A DNA stretch of 64,000 nt from Pigmentiphaga sp. NML080357 (GCF_002188465.1 NZ_NINW01000020.1:1-64000); one strand, 5' to 3'; positions 50,186 to 59,055 are shown, counted from the first letter of the stretch. The notes: a model not told the origin generated them from the letters alone. Program-made: numbers and translations.

Positions 50186-50371
50186 ATGAAACAACGATCT
50201 GTACGAACAGCCACCCCGACGACGGTGGTCGCCAAGCCTTTTGCCACGGAACGTGTGCCAATTGTTGGCGACGTCGCCAGCCTCGGCGGCGTAACCGTGT
50301 CCAACGTTCGTTTCTATGAAGCAGAGAGGTTGATCCATGCTACACGCACGGCAGGCAACCAGTGCCTCTAT
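50186..50371 (+). pseudogene. soxR: soxR, N-terminal half (plus strand)
   Basis: The frame from the ATG at 50186 matches the winged-helix half of SoxR: VGDVASLGGVTVSNVRFYEA, RLIHATRTAGNQCLY, corresponding to the VGEVAKRSGVAVSxLHFYE and SIRNSGNQRRY segments. Similarity ends at the Tyr codon (50369-50371), where the C-terminal half on the other strand (48952 leftwards) would follow with only two or three codons missing. The frame then runs into the 3' end of traI and stops at 50407. Without the dimer helix and Fe-S loop it is not expected to be functional. Confidence 0.8.
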
Positions 50372-50388
50372 GGGCCCGTATCTAGCAC

Positions 50389-52206
50389 CTATGCCAGTTT
50401 CAAGTAGGGATTGTTCGGTGGCCGCTCATCGAACAGTTGGCCAGGGTCATCGAGTAAGTAGCCATGCAGCTTGCGCGACTTGCGCGGGCCGGTGACCTCG
50501 CAGGTCCAGATGTTCAAGCTGCTGGGCTGCTTGCGATGGACCTGCAGCTTCTCGAAGCGCTTCTGGACCCATTGCCAGTCGACAACGGCATCCTGCTTGG
50601 CGAGTGCTGGAACTTGAGGATGCTCCTGGACATAGCGCTGAAACACCCCAGGGCTTACCAGGAACACCGTGTCGTCCACGGTATGCACCAGTGCCTTGGC
50701 ATCGTTGAGAATCAGCTTTCGGCTCTGCAAGCCATGCCTAAGCCAGCCCATGAAGTGCTCGCCCGAAGGCTGCTGTGTCGATGCCGAAGATTTAGACGCT
50801 GGCACAGGCAGTACCAGCGAACTCGTTGCGAAGGCCGGGACGGGCTCTGCATCCTGTCGCGTCGCAAGGAGGTGTCCGGAGCCCACCATCGCCAGCATGT
50901 CTTCCATGACGTCAGGCAGGGGCTGAACTGCGGGCGGTGAAGCCAAGTTAGCGGGGCTGCTGCCTTCCCAAGGTGGCGTCGTCTGTTCTTCCAAGACAGG
51001 CTTCGCGGCAGTCATAGGCGGGGCAGCCTCCGAGCCAGCATCCTTCTCGATTGCCGCAGCGTCGATTGCCACCGTGCCGGTAAACGATGCTGGCCGTTCG
51101 CCAGCTTCCCAGATCAGCGCGGGAGCTAGACGCAGCAGGGTAAATGAGTGGGACCAGCCGGTCGCACTGGTCACGGTCGCGCGCCAGACCGCCTTCCCGT
51201 CCGACGTCGGCTGCAATATGCCGTGGTCCTGAAGCACGTTGAACACCGCAGTGTTGTTCGTAGGGATGCCATCGATGCCCTCTGACAGCAGGTGCGCACG
51301 TAGCTTGTCCGAAACCGTCTTGCTCACCAGCCACAAGGCGTCCTCGGTGAGCCAGCCATCGGAGGCTTCGGGCTGGTTCAGCTTCAACTCTTCCTTGAGC
51401 AGGTAGCGCAACCCGTCCAGCAGCTTGCGTTGCAGCGCGTGCTTGGGGGCGGCCATAGCGCGCGCGGGATCGCCTCCCAACTCTTGGGCCACGGAAGCGC
51501 GGTCGGCCTGTACGACAAGTTCGCCCAGCACGCCGGCGTGCTCGTACTGGCCGGCCAGGACGTAGAGCAGCGGTCCCCACAGGTCGGGATAGCCACTGAG
51601 CCAGTCCAGGGCATCACGGTCGAGGAGTTGGCGGTAGAGCAAACCTGTCGCAGCGCTGTGGAGCCGATATTCTCGATCGTCGCGGTAGCGGAAGCGGTAT
51701 GGCTGGTGCAGCGGGCCGTGCCAGGGGTGCCACAGCGAGCCGTCGGCCAGTTCGACGTGCAGATCGACGGCGATCTTGCCGATGTCGTGCAGCAGCGCGG
51801 CATAAGCGACTGCGGCAGTCCAGGCTTCAGACTGCGCCGCCTGGTCTTCGGGACTGGCGCCAATGGGCAGCAGATGGGACTGCCGCAGCTTCAGGCTGTA
51901 GGCGACGATTTCCAGGCCGTGGTCGAGCATGCCGCCGGGGTAAGCGTGATGATGCGCCTCGGAAGCCGGGAAAGCCTGGACCAGCTCGGCGTAGCGTTCC
52001 AGTGGCGCCCGGTACAAGGTGGCGAACTGCTTACGTGAGAGCGACGTGCGCTGCCAGATGTGCTCCAGCAGTTTCTGCCGGCGCGGGGTGGCCAGCAGCG
52101 ATGCGGCCGACTCGGGCCGCATCAACCCTTTCGGGAGGTCGGATGCGGGAGGTGGCGTCGGAGCGGTAGCGACCGCGGGCCGTTTTCGCTGGAACAGAGA
52201 GAGCAT
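50389..52206 (-). CDS. traI: TraI-type MobH relaxase of the ICE
   Basis: A 605-residue MobH-family relaxase (TraI_2 and TraI_2_C domains) that nicks oriT and leads the DNA strand in ICEs of the PAGI/ICEclc kind. Start MLSLFQRKRPAVA at 52206, with AGGACA upstream. The N-terminal half has the histidine-rich relaxase motif EAHHHAYPGGMLDHGLEIVA and the HD motif in YAALLHDIGKIAVDLHVEL. The C-terminal domain follows a Pro/Ala linker (about 390-470) and ends PNNPYLKLA. Its 3' end abuts the soxR fragment, which marks the border between backbone and cargo. oriT is not recognised here. Confidence 0.9.
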   Translation of the reverse strand: MLSLFQRKRPAVATAPTPPPASDLPKGLMRPESAASLLATPRRQKLLEHIWQRTSLSRKQFATLYRAPLERYAELVQAFPASEAHHHAYPGGMLDHGLEIVAYSLKLRQSHLLPIGASPEDQAAQSEAWTAAVAYAALLHDIGKIAVDLHVELADGSLWHPWHGPLHQPYRFRYRDDREYRLHSAATGLLYRQLLDRDALDWLSGYPDLWGPLLYVLAGQYEHAGVLGELVVQADRASVAQELGGDPARAMAAPKHALQRKLLDGLRYLLKEELKLNQPEASDGWLTEDALWLVSKTVSDKLRAHLLSEGIDGIPTNNTAVFNVLQDHGILQPTSDGKAVWRATVTSATGWSHSFTLLRLAPALIWEAGERPASFTGTVAIDAAAIEKDAGSEAAPPMTAAKPVLEEQTTPPWEGSSPANLASPPAVQPLPDVMEDMLAMVGSGHLLATRQDAEPVPAFATSSLVLPVPASKSSASTQQPSGEHFMGWLRHGLQSRKLILNDAKALVHTVDDTVFLVSPGVFQRYVQEHPQVPALAKQDAVVDWQWVQKRFEKLQVHRKQPSSLNIWTCEVTGPRKSRKLHGYLLDDPGQLFDERPPNNPYLKLA

Positions 52207-52449
52207 GCGGATGTCCTGTCGCGGGCCGAGCGGGGTGCCTTTTTGCCTTTTCGAGGTAGGGCCATTCCCCTTGCAACCCATTCCCTCGCCATTTCGACCC
52301 TTTACAGCCTTTGGGTATAGGGCGACGGGTGCTGACCGTCCACCGCCAATGCGGGTTGCGGAAGGGCCGTATTGATACAGGAAGGCTGGCTGTTCACGCC
52401 CTACGATGGGCCGATTCTTGGACTCGGGAGAACGCTGTGAGGCCTCAGA

Positions 52450-52478
52450 TTGACAAAGTAAGGAAATTTCCTTACCAT
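52450..52478 (+). promoter_or_regulatory. prlF-yhaV promoter with palindromic operator
   Basis: TTGACA (52450-52455) and TACCAT (52473-52478) have an ideal 17-base spacing. A perfect 18-base palindrome, GTAAGGAAATTTCCTTAC (52458-52475), fills the spacer and touches the -10. Binding of the antitoxin here would give the usual autorepression. Confidence 0.8.
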
Positions 52479-52505
52479 GCAGGTATCGCAATCAGGAGAG
52501 TCGCC

Positions 52506-52823
52506 ATGCCTGCCATCCACGAAGTCGCCACGCTGACCTCTAAAGGCCAGATCACGCTGCCCAAGCCCATCCGGCAGGCGCTCGGCGTCGATGCCGGCGG
52601 CAAGCTCGCGTTCGATCTGCGGGGCAGCGAAGTCGTCGTCACCCGTGTTGATGCCGAGCACGAGGACCCCGCCATTGGCGCGTTTCTGAGCCTGCTGGCC
52701 CGCGACATCGAAGCTGGCCGGAACGTCCGGGGCCTGCCCGAGGATCTGGCGCGCGCCATGCTGGAGCATGCTGGCCACGGTGTGAACCTGGACGAGGAGA
52801 TCGACGGGAAAGTGGAACTCTGA
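52506..52823 (+). CDS. prlF: PrlF/SohA-type antitoxin (AbrB fold)
   Basis: A 105-residue antitoxin. The N-terminal swapped-hairpin AbrB/SpoVT domain is visible: ATLTSKGQITLPKPIRQALGV, with the family TSKGQITLP core, then a helical C-terminal part that wraps the toxin (RGLPEDLARAMLEHAG). The ATG at 52506 follows AGGAG. It is the first gene of a toxin-antitoxin pair, its stop overlapping the yhaV start by one base (TGATG), and is preceded by a palindromic operator. It probably stabilises the ICE. Confidence 0.9.
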   Translation: MPAIHEVATLTSKGQITLPKPIRQALGVDAGGKLAFDLRGSEVVVTRVDAEHEDPAIGAFLSLLARDIEAGRNVRGLPEDLARAMLEHAGHGVNLDEEIDGKVEL

Positions 52824-53281
52824 TGCAACGGCATGGCTGGACGCTGCTCTTCCACGACTGCGTGATCGAGCAGTTGCAGAAACTGCATGCGGCCGCGAGG
52901 CGCGCGCAGGAGAATGACCCGGCGGGCTTCGAGTCCAATGCCAACGTCAAGCTCTTCCGGGCCCTGAGCCAGTTGATGTTGGATGTGGTGCCAGGCGATC
53001 CGGCACGCGACGAGTACCGCCAGGGCAACACCTTGGGACCTGCCCACCGCCACTGGCGAAGGGCCAAGATCGGACGGCGGTTCCGGCTGTTCTTCCGGTA
53101 CGACTCGAAGGCGAAGGTCATTGTGTACGCCTGGGTCAACGATGAACAGACCCTGCGGTCTTCGGGTAGCAAATCGGACCCGTATGTCGTGTTCGAGAAG
53201 ATGCTCGGACGCGGGAACCCACCAGACGACTGGCACGCGCTGATACAGGCAAGCAAGCAGGATTGGAGCAAACTGGAATAG
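52823..53281 (+). CDS. yhaV: YhaV-type RNase toxin
   Basis: A 152-residue toxin of the YhaV family (RelE-like fold), a ribosome-dependent mRNA nuclease neutralised by PrlF. Family segments: WTLLFHDCVIEQLQKLHAA, DPARDEYRQGNTLGPAHRHW (the YRxGxTLG-RHW motif), RRAKIGRRFRLFFRYDS, and VYAWVNDEQTLR near the end. Arg, His and Glu/Asp residues needed for catalysis appear intact. It is placed between traI and DUF3742 on the strand opposite to most transfer genes. Confidence 0.9.
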   Translation: MQRHGWTLLFHDCVIEQLQKLHAAARRAQENDPAGFESNANVKLFRALSQLMLDVVPGDPARDEYRQGNTLGPAHRHWRRAKIGRRFRLFFRYDSKAKVIVYAWVNDEQTLRSSGSKSDPYVVFEKMLGRGNPPDDWHALIQASKQDWSKLE

Positions 53282-53307
53282 GCATCCCTCAGTAGCAGGA
53301 GACGACC

Positions 53308-53685
53308 ATGAACACCACGACACGCATCAGCACCGCAGAACGCCTCGGCCGCACCTTGGGTCGCGGATGGCGTGCCTACGTGCGCGGCGAACGCCGGGCA
53401 TCGAGTTGGTTGGTGTCCAAGGGGGGGGCGGCGGCCGGTGCCACCGCGCTCGTGTGGGTGGTCAAGCTGGTTGCGCTCGGGGTGCTGCTGTACACCACCT
53501 TCTGGCTGGCGGTGTTGCTACTGCTGGGCGTTGCGGCGGTATGGATGGCTGGCAATTCGGCTAGAGATGAAGACCGCTGGACGCAACAGGATGAATTGCG
53601 CAATGGCGAGGCGGGCTTTGGCCTGTATTCTTCCAATGGCCAGCGGCTCGACCCTCACGACCCGAACGATCCGTTCGATGACTGA
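53308..53685 (+). CDS. DUF3742-type ICE protein
   Basis: A 125-residue protein with an N-terminal basic region (ERLGRTLGRGWRAYVRGERR), two joined hydrophobic segments (ALVWVVKLVALGVLLYTTFW, LAVLLLLGVAAVWMAG) and an acidic C-terminus (DPHDPNDPFDD). It matches DUF3742, a small membrane protein regularly found between traI and traG in this ICE family. Function unknown. AGGAG precedes the ATG. It is convergent with traG, whose stop lies 15 bases away. Confidence 0.85.
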   Translation: MNTTTRISTAERLGRTLGRGWRAYVRGERRASSWLVSKGGAAAGATALVWVVKLVALGVLLYTTFWLAVLLLLGVAAVWMAGNSARDEDRWTQQDELRNGEAGFGLYSSNGQRLDPHDPNDPFDD

Positions 53686-53700
53686 GGTTTGGCCTGTTTG

Positions 53701-55218
53701 TCACAGAACCTTGCCGGCTACCTTGTTTACACCTGACCCGGCGCTATCACGCGCTTCCTTGGAGCCGACAGCAAGGTTCTGAGCAATCACCCCAGCCTTA
53801 ACTCCGACCCACCCCAAAGCAGCGACCCAAAACGTCGGCAGGACCAGAAACATCGTGCCTGTGACGAACATCAGGAGCATGTCGCCGAAGGCGTTGTTCA
53901 GCCCCACCAGCGGGTCGAAGTTGGTGTGCGGCCGGTTCCAGCCGAACCCCCAGCCATAAAGTGCGTCCAGGATCGTCGAATCGATCCAGCGCGCAAGCTG
54001 AAACCAGAAATCCGTGAAGAACAGCGCGAACTGCACGACGCTGACCGTGACGACCGTCTTCAAGTCATAGGTGCCCACGACCAGCACGAGCGGGATGCAG
54101 ATTACCAATGCCATCTTGAGCAAGGCGAGCACCATCGGCAGCGCCTGCCGCACGACGTCCATCGCGGGAAACGAGGCAATCGCGCCAACTGCCATTCCAA
54201 CGTCTCCCGTAGCCCGCGTCACGATGTTTGGCAAGGTCTTGTCGATCTGGCCGCCGTAGTCGGTATAGACGCTGCCTTGGTTCAGCTTCTGCTGCCGCGG
54301 TGACGCGATCGCGCGGATCACCGAATTGTCCACCTCGGCCCGGCTCAGGAAGCCAGCCCAGCCCGCCAGGCGATTGAGCAGGCTCGGGTCCACCTGTCCC
54401 AGCAGCCGTGCCCGCAGGCCATTGCTGCCATCAGCCCACCATTGCCTGCAGGTCGGGTAGCCACCGCCACTGGATACCTGGGCCAGCCCAGCGTCGCGGT
54501 TGCTGTCATAGGGCCAGTCATCGCGCGGCGTGCTGGAGCGATACGTGTCGTAGTACCCGTTCGTGTCGGTGAAGAACCGCGATCCGATCCAGGTCACGTC
54601 GTGCATCTGCTGCTCATCAAGTTGAGGGCGCTGCATGAACAATTTGGCCCGTGCAGGCCCATAGCAATCCCGAGAGAAATCCGCTACTTCCTGAGCCAGC
54701 ACCGGATCATCGATGCGCGTGGCGTCGATCTCCATGCGCATCTGCCGCAGGTCCGTGCCGCACGGGATTGCCGCCACCGAAGCGCCCGTGACGGCGCGCG
54801 AGAGCGCGTGCATGAACGCCCACCACACCGGCACCTTCGCCGACTGGTTGTTGATGGTGCTGAAGGACTGCGACCAGCCGGTATCCGCGGGCTGCGCCAC
54901 GCTGACCTGGCACTGGGCCGAGCGCGAGCTGTCGTACTGGATGGTGTTTAGGTCCACGTCGATGAACGGAATGCCGGCGAACATCACCACCACGATGGCG
55001 ACGAAGACCCGGTTCTCGATGCGGGCGGCGCTCAGCACGCCTTTATTGCCCTCGTCGGCGCCTTCAGCACGAGCTTTCAACCACTCCTGCACGACGATGG
55101 CGACGAAAGGCAGCGCGAATACCCCGCTGGATACGAGGGCCGCCCAGATGCCGTTGTTGACGATCCAGGAAACGAGTGTGAGGTAGTACTCCAGGTAGTC
55201 GGTCGTGAAAAGCGTCAT
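53701..55218 (-). CDS. traG: TraG N-terminal-domain mating-pore protein
   Basis: A 505-residue inner-membrane protein with the TraG_N domain of F-like and ICE transfer systems, probably in mating-pair stabilisation or pilus assembly. Hydrophobic segments lie near residues 30-55, 75-90, 355-420 and 440-480, with a long periplasmic loop between the first pair and the last that carries paired Cys (AAIPCGTDLRQ; DFSRDCYGPA; YPTCRQWW). The F-plasmid C-terminal entry-exclusion region is absent, as is usual for this ICE group. It starts 13 bases after the small membrane protein gene. Confidence 0.88.
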   Translation of the reverse strand: MTLFTTDYLEYYLTLVSWIVNNGIWAALVSSGVFALPFVAIVVQEWLKARAEGADEGNKGVLSAARIENRVFVAIVVVMFAGIPFIDVDLNTIQYDSSRSAQCQVSVAQPADTGWSQSFSTINNQSAKVPVWWAFMHALSRAVTGASVAAIPCGTDLRQMRMEIDATRIDDPVLAQEVADFSRDCYGPARAKLFMQRPQLDEQQMHDVTWIGSRFFTDTNGYYDTYRSSTPRDDWPYDSNRDAGLAQVSSGGGYPTCRQWWADGSNGLRARLLGQVDPSLLNRLAGWAGFLSRAEVDNSVIRAIASPRQQKLNQGSVYTDYGGQIDKTLPNIVTRATGDVGMAVGAIASFPAMDVVRQALPMVLALLKMALVICIPLVLVVGTYDLKTVVTVSVVQFALFFTDFWFQLARWIDSTILDALYGWGFGWNRPHTNFDPLVGLNNAFGDMLLMFVTGTMFLVLPTFWVAALGWVGVKAGVIAQNLAVGSKEARDSAGSGVNKVAGKVL

Positions 55219-55231
55219 GGCCTCGATCCCC

Positions 55232-55603
55232 TCAAGCGGCCTGCATCAACAAGCTGGCTTCCAGCACGACGATGGCGACGACGCCCGCGATCTCGCTGCG
55301 CATCAGGCGGCGCCGTGCCTGCCCATCTGCCCCGTCCTGGTCTTCGCGCGCCAGCAGCCGGCGGCGCATCCAGAGCCACCCGTAAACCGTGGCCCCGTAC
55401 AGACACAGCCGCCACACGAAGAAGTAGCCCGATGCGGCCGCGAGCCACCGCTCCCATCCGGCCACGCTGCCGACCAGGTAGATGCCGGCGATGTTGGCAC
55501 CCACCGCAGCGGCGACGAGCACCACCGCCCACAGCAGCGCCGTCGCCGCGCGCCGGCTGAAGAGCCAGCGCAAGGGGCGCCAGGCCATGCGCTCCGCGTT
55601 CAT
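55232..55603 (-). CDS. Small ICE membrane protein
   Basis: A 123-residue protein with about four hydrophobic segments (ALLWAVVLVAAAVGANIAGI; YFFVWRLCLYGATVYGWLW; IAGVVAIVVLEASLLMQ). It is consistently placed between TIGR03755 and traG in related ICEs, but I know no family name or activity. It overlaps the TIGR03755 stop by ATGA (55600-55603), so the two are co-translated. It may be an assembly factor of the transfer channel. Confidence 0.75.
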   Translation of the reverse strand: MNAERMAWRPLRWLFSRRAATALLWAVVLVAAAVGANIAGIYLVGSVAGWERWLAAASGYFFVWRLCLYGATVYGWLWMRRRLLAREDQDGADGQARRRLMRSEIAGVVAIVVLEASLLMQAA

Positions 55604-56994
55604 GGCCTGGCTCCGGGATTGCCCTTCTGCAACTGGTCAAGGCGGTCGGGTACCGGATCGCCCTCGTAGATGCCGCGCGAGCCGGCCGCCCGCGTGCCGT
55701 GGCGCTGGATGATGGCCATCGGCGAGTTGTTCGCCAGTTCGCGCCGCAGCTCCAATTCCGTCTTCAGGTTGCGGATCTCCCGGTCGAGCGTGTCGCTCTC
55801 ATGGTTCACGGCCTGCACCGCAAGTTCGTTGGCTGCGACGTTGGGCTCCTTCTTGCCCGTGAGCAGCGTGCGTTGGAGCAGGAGCGCCTTCTCCAGCACC
55901 GATGACAGCGCCACTTCGGACGCGAGGCGCCGCGCCAGCAGGTCCTGGTCCGGCTCGTCGCGCAGCGCCTCGATCACGCCGCGGGTGATCGGCAGCGACG
56001 TGCTGCCGGCCTCGCGCAAGTTCTCGAAGGTGGTATTACGCGTGCCGGAAACCAGCTCCTGCAAGACCTCCAGCTTGGCTTCGTACTCCTCCTGGATCAG
56101 CGGCGTCAGCCCGACGCCGGGCACCGTCTCGGTCTTAGTGCAGGAGTCGCACGTGCGCTGCACCTGCTCTCCGAGGGCGCGCGTGGCCCATTCGGTCGCC
56201 TGCTGCGGCGACGTCCAGGTCTGGCAGGACAGGCTCGCGCAACTGGTGGACGCGATGGAGGAGGTGTCCGTCACGCCGCGACCGTTGACCAGGTTGTAGC
56301 CCGCGCGGGTGACGTCGCCGACCACCCGGATGGCGGACTGGCCCGCGCCACCGGCATTGCTGCCGCCCACCCAGGGCACGCCGTCGTTGCCGCGGCGCGT
56401 CTCGGCCTGTTCGACGGCCGATACGGCATCGTTGCTGCCAACCGCGTCACGCAGGGCCATGCCTTCGGCCATCTGGCTCCAGCCAAGCTGGCCACCCGCC
56501 GTCTCGGCCATCTTCTCCGCCATGGCGCGGCACGTCAGCTTGGAGCGGTCGAAGTCCAGCCGCGCCTGCAGCACGCCGTTAGTCAGCAGGTTGTACAGGC
56601 CCGGATCGGCGCGCTGAATGATCAGCGCCGGCAGCGATGCAACCGCGCTGGTCGCGCTCTGGATCACGTTGCTCATGATCTGCTGAAAGCCGTTCGTGAT
56701 GCCGTTAAGCTGATTGCGCAGCGTGGTCTGGATGCTCATGTCGCCGCAGATCAGGTTGCTGTTCCACCCCACGCCGACCCCGATGGAACGCATGCCGGCC
56801 GCGCGGCCCATGGACACCGCACTGCCACCGCCGATCGAGTACATGACGTCATCGCCGAGGACGGGGCCGCTGTTCTGGTATCCGACCTGCGCCCACGCCA
56901 TGCCGCAGACCAGAGCGAGCGTGCCGGCCAGCGCCGTCGGGCGCAGCAGGCGGCACGCCTTGGCGGAAAGGTTCATCGGTTCAGGACGCTTCAT
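55600..56994 (-). CDS. Integrating conjugative element protein, TIGR03755 family (TraH-like)
   Basis: A 464-residue exported protein of the TIGR03755 (PFL_4711) family. Signal peptide RPTALAGTLALVCGMAWA; conserved start YQNSGPVLGDDVMYSIGGG; then a Cys-containing central region (NSNLICGDMS, SKLTCRAMA, SCASLSCQTW, RTCDSCTKTET), coiled-coil helices, and a DELANNSPMAIIQRHG-like end (ELANNSPMAIIQRHG). It is thought to be a periplasmic component of the ICE transfer channel related to TraH. The starts MKRPEP and MNLSAK (six codons later) are both possible. It begins nine bases before the TIGR03756 stop region. Confidence 0.9.
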   Translation of the reverse strand: MKRPEPMNLSAKACRLLRPTALAGTLALVCGMAWAQVGYQNSGPVLGDDVMYSIGGGSAVSMGRAAGMRSIGVGVGWNSNLICGDMSIQTTLRNQLNGITNGFQQIMSNVIQSATSAVASLPALIIQRADPGLYNLLTNGVLQARLDFDRSKLTCRAMAEKMAETAGGQLGWSQMAEGMALRDAVGSNDAVSAVEQAETRRGNDGVPWVGGSNAGGAGQSAIRVVGDVTRAGYNLVNGRGVTDTSSIASTSCASLSCQTWTSPQQATEWATRALGEQVQRTCDSCTKTETVPGVGLTPLIQEEYEAKLEVLQELVSGTRNTTFENLREAGSTSLPITRGVIEALRDEPDQDLLARRLASEVALSSVLEKALLLQRTLLTGKKEPNVAANELAVQAVNHESDTLDREIRNLKTELELRRELANNSPMAIIQRHGTRAAGSRGIYEGDPVPDRLDQLQKGNPGARP

Positions 56995-57003
56995 CGTGGC
57001 ACC

Positions 57004-57954
57004 TCAGAGGAAATCGACGCTGCCCAGGAACACCTGACCGCGGCGTTCGCAGCACGCATAGGGACGCCACAGCGCCCAGGCGTAGTCGCCTTGCTGGGCC
57101 TGGGTCAGCGTGCCGCTGTGCGGGAACACCACGCAGGTGTTGGACAGGCGCGGCGTCAGCTCCTGCCACTTGCCCGTAGAGGCATCACCCTCCATCAGCT
57201 CGCCGGCCGGCCAGTAGCCGTCGCGGGCGTTGGCAAGCAGCGGCTGGTACACGTGGATCTGCCCGCGGCGCGTGACGACATCGCCCGCGCGCTGGGCCAC
57301 CACAGCCCCGGATTTTTGGTCGTCGGTCTGGTGCAGGAAGCCGCCGCGCGGATAGACGTTGCCCCAGAGATTCATCGTGGTGCGCGCACCGACCTCGCGC
57401 ATGCCCGGAATCAACGCCTCCGGGTAGGCCATTTCAGGCACGTTGTAGCGCCAAGCCAGCGTGTCCAGCGTGCTGAGTAGATACGGCATGAAGGCCGTGC
57501 CCGCGCCTTGGCAGAAATAGCCCGACGACGATGCGAACTGGTTGAATACCTCGCCGCCAGGATGGCCGATGACATCGCTGTTCTTGAATTTGGCGAGGTT
57601 GTTTTCGTGGTCTTCGTTCGTGGTCCCATCCCCACCTGCCTGTGCGGATGGGTTGGGCGTGCTCATCGCCTGCACTTCGACCCAGGGGTTCTCCCCGGTG
57701 TTGCTGTAGCTGGAGACGACCGCATCGGGCACGTAGTGCCGGACCTTGGTGGACGTGCGCACCGTGCAGCCCGTCCAGGTGCAGTAGAGCCAGTAGCAGA
57801 TGCCCACCACCCGGTATTCCAGGCAGTCCGGCGACATGACGGAGGACACGATGGTGGCGGTGTTCAGGGCGTAGCTGCCGGTGGCGCTGACCAACAGCAG
57901 CGAGGCCACGGCGACGCGCAGGCGGCGCAGCAAGTCGAATGGGCGATGGGTCAC
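57004..57954 (-). CDS. TIGR03756-family ICE protein (TraU-like)
   Basis: A 316-residue exported protein of the TIGR03756 (PFL_4710, TraU-like) family. GTG start at 57954 overlaps the preceding stop (GTGA at 57951-57954). Signal segment RVAVASLLLVSATGSYA; then a Cys-rich region (SPDCLEYRVVGICYWLYCTW, TGCTVRTST) expected to form disulfides, which fits the Dsb-like protein encoded upstream, and the C-terminal YACCERRGQVFLGSVDFL. In F-like systems TraU is needed for DNA transfer and not for pilus assembly. Confidence 0.9.
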   Translation of the reverse strand: MTHRPFDLLRRLRVAVASLLLVSATGSYALNTATIVSSVMSPDCLEYRVVGICYWLYCTWTGCTVRTSTKVRHYVPDAVVSSYSNTGENPWVEVQAMSTPNPSAQAGGDGTTNEDHENNLAKFKNSDVIGHPGGEVFNQFASSSGYFCQGAGTAFMPYLLSTLDTLAWRYNVPEMAYPEALIPGMREVGARTTMNLWGNVYPRGGFLHQTDDQKSGAVVAQRAGDVVTRRGQIHVYQPLLANARDGYWPAGELMEGDASTGKWQELTPRLSNTCVVFPHSGTLTQAQQGDYAWALWRPYACCERRGQVFLGSVDFL

Positions 57955-58397
57955 GGCTGCGTCCTCCGGTACTGCTCGATGCGGGACACCGCCCGGGCCA
58001 CGTCCGGCTCGCCATAGACCACATAGCGTTGATCTACCACGACGGCCGGGATGGCGGCGACGCCCAGGCTCCATGCATCGGCGACGCCCTGGTAGGCGGT
58101 GCCGATGCGGCGCTGAAGATCGGTGCCGCCTTGGTTCAGTCGTTGCCGGACGATGGCTGCTGCCCGCTCGGGGTCGGCCGGCAGATCCGCGGAAAGCTCG
58201 GCCTCGATCCGGGGCGCTTCGTCCAACTCGATCAGCCGCTCGCCGCCGGCGGTCTTGACCGGGTGGCGGCTGTCGGTGACGACCACCACGTCGGCGGCGA
58301 AGGTGGCCGGGCTGAACACGGCCAGAGATGCCGGCAGCGCCACGGCCAGGCCAAGGGTTCGCCAGCCTGGTGCGAACCGGGTAAAAGCTGCTGGCAT
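57951..58397 (-). CDS. TIGR03757-family ICE protein
   Basis: A 148-residue exported protein of the TIGR03757 (PFL_4709) family. Signal peptide LGLAVALPASLAVFSPATFA, then a thioredoxin-like domain without CxxC: VVVVTDSRHPVKTAGGERLI, ELDEAPRIEAELS, and IPAVVVDQRYVVYGEPDVA. It is co-translated with the TraU-like gene. The conserved arrangement with TIGR03756/55 suggests a periplasmic assembly role in the transfer apparatus. Confidence 0.88.
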   Translation of the reverse strand: MPAAFTRFAPGWRTLGLAVALPASLAVFSPATFAADVVVVTDSRHPVKTAGGERLIELDEAPRIEAELSADLPADPERAAAIVRQRLNQGGTDLQRRIGTAYQGVADAWSLGVAAIPAVVVDQRYVVYGEPDVARAVSRIEQYRRTQP

Positions 58398-58510
58398 GTC
58401 ATGCGCCCCGGAAGTTGATCAGGGCCATAGTCAAACGCCGAACCCCACGCGGCCCCAACAAACAATGCGCATCGCGGCCACCCCGCATACCTGCTTGCGT
58501 CGCTGCGAAG

Positions 58511-58535
58511 AAAAAGCGGAGGCCGAAGCCTCCGC
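58511..58535 (-). terminator. Rho-independent terminator after radC
   Basis: On the minus strand an 8-bp perfect stem (GCGGAGGC/GCCTCCGC) with a TTCG tetraloop is followed by TTTTT. It ends transcription of the radC gene 25 bases downstream of its stop, separating it from the TIGR03757-56-55-traG group. Confidence 0.88.
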
Positions 58536-58560
58536 GCTGATCAACGAAGCAGTGCAACCT

Positions 58561-59055
58561 TTACAGCAGGCCGGACTCCGCAAAGGAGAACGGGGCACCC
58601 TGGCCGACGATGATGTGGTCCAGTACCCGCACATCGATGAGCGCCAGCGCGACCTGCAGTTGCTGGGTCAGCATGCGATCCGCGCTCGACGGTTCGGAGA
58701 TGCCCGAGGGGTGCTGGTGGCTGAAGACCACCGCGGCGGCATTCAACTCCAGCACACGCTGCGCGACGACACGCGGATAGACCGATGTCGAGTTGATCGT
58801 GCCCCTGAACAACGGCTCGTAGGCCAGCACCTGGTGCATGCTGTCCAGGAACACAGCGGCGAATATCTCATTGGGCTCAGCGACCAGTTTCAGACGCAGG
58901 TAGTCCCGCACAGCGGCCGGTCGGCTGAGGCACGGTCCAGCTTTGAAGATCCGTCTCTCCAGCAGCACGATGGCTTGCTGGATGATCCAGTCCTCGTGTT
59001 GGGTAGCGATGGCGGAAAGCGACTCCAGGTAGGAGTCATTGACGACGAAAGACAT
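58561..59055 (-). CDS. radC: RadC-like JAB/MPN-domain protein
   Basis: A 164-residue RadC-family protein made only of the JAB domain. The metal-binding motif is complete: VVFSHQHPSGISEPSSADRML (the HxHPSG...SxxD zinc site), preceded by FAAVFLDSMHQVLAYEPLFR. It lacks the N-terminal HhH part of chromosomal RadC (about 220 residues). Short RadC copies are common in genomic islands and conjugative elements; their role is not proved. The start at 59055 was chosen because the JAB lead MSFVVNDSYLESLS begins there. A strong terminator follows. Confidence 0.92.
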   Translation of the reverse strand: MSFVVNDSYLESLSAIATQHEDWIIQQAIVLLERRIFKAGPCLSRPAAVRDYLRLKLVAEPNEIFAAVFLDSMHQVLAYEPLFRGTINSTSVYPRVVAQRVLELNAAAVVFSHQHPSGISEPSSADRMLTQQLQVALALIDVRVLDHIIVGQGAPFSFAESGLL

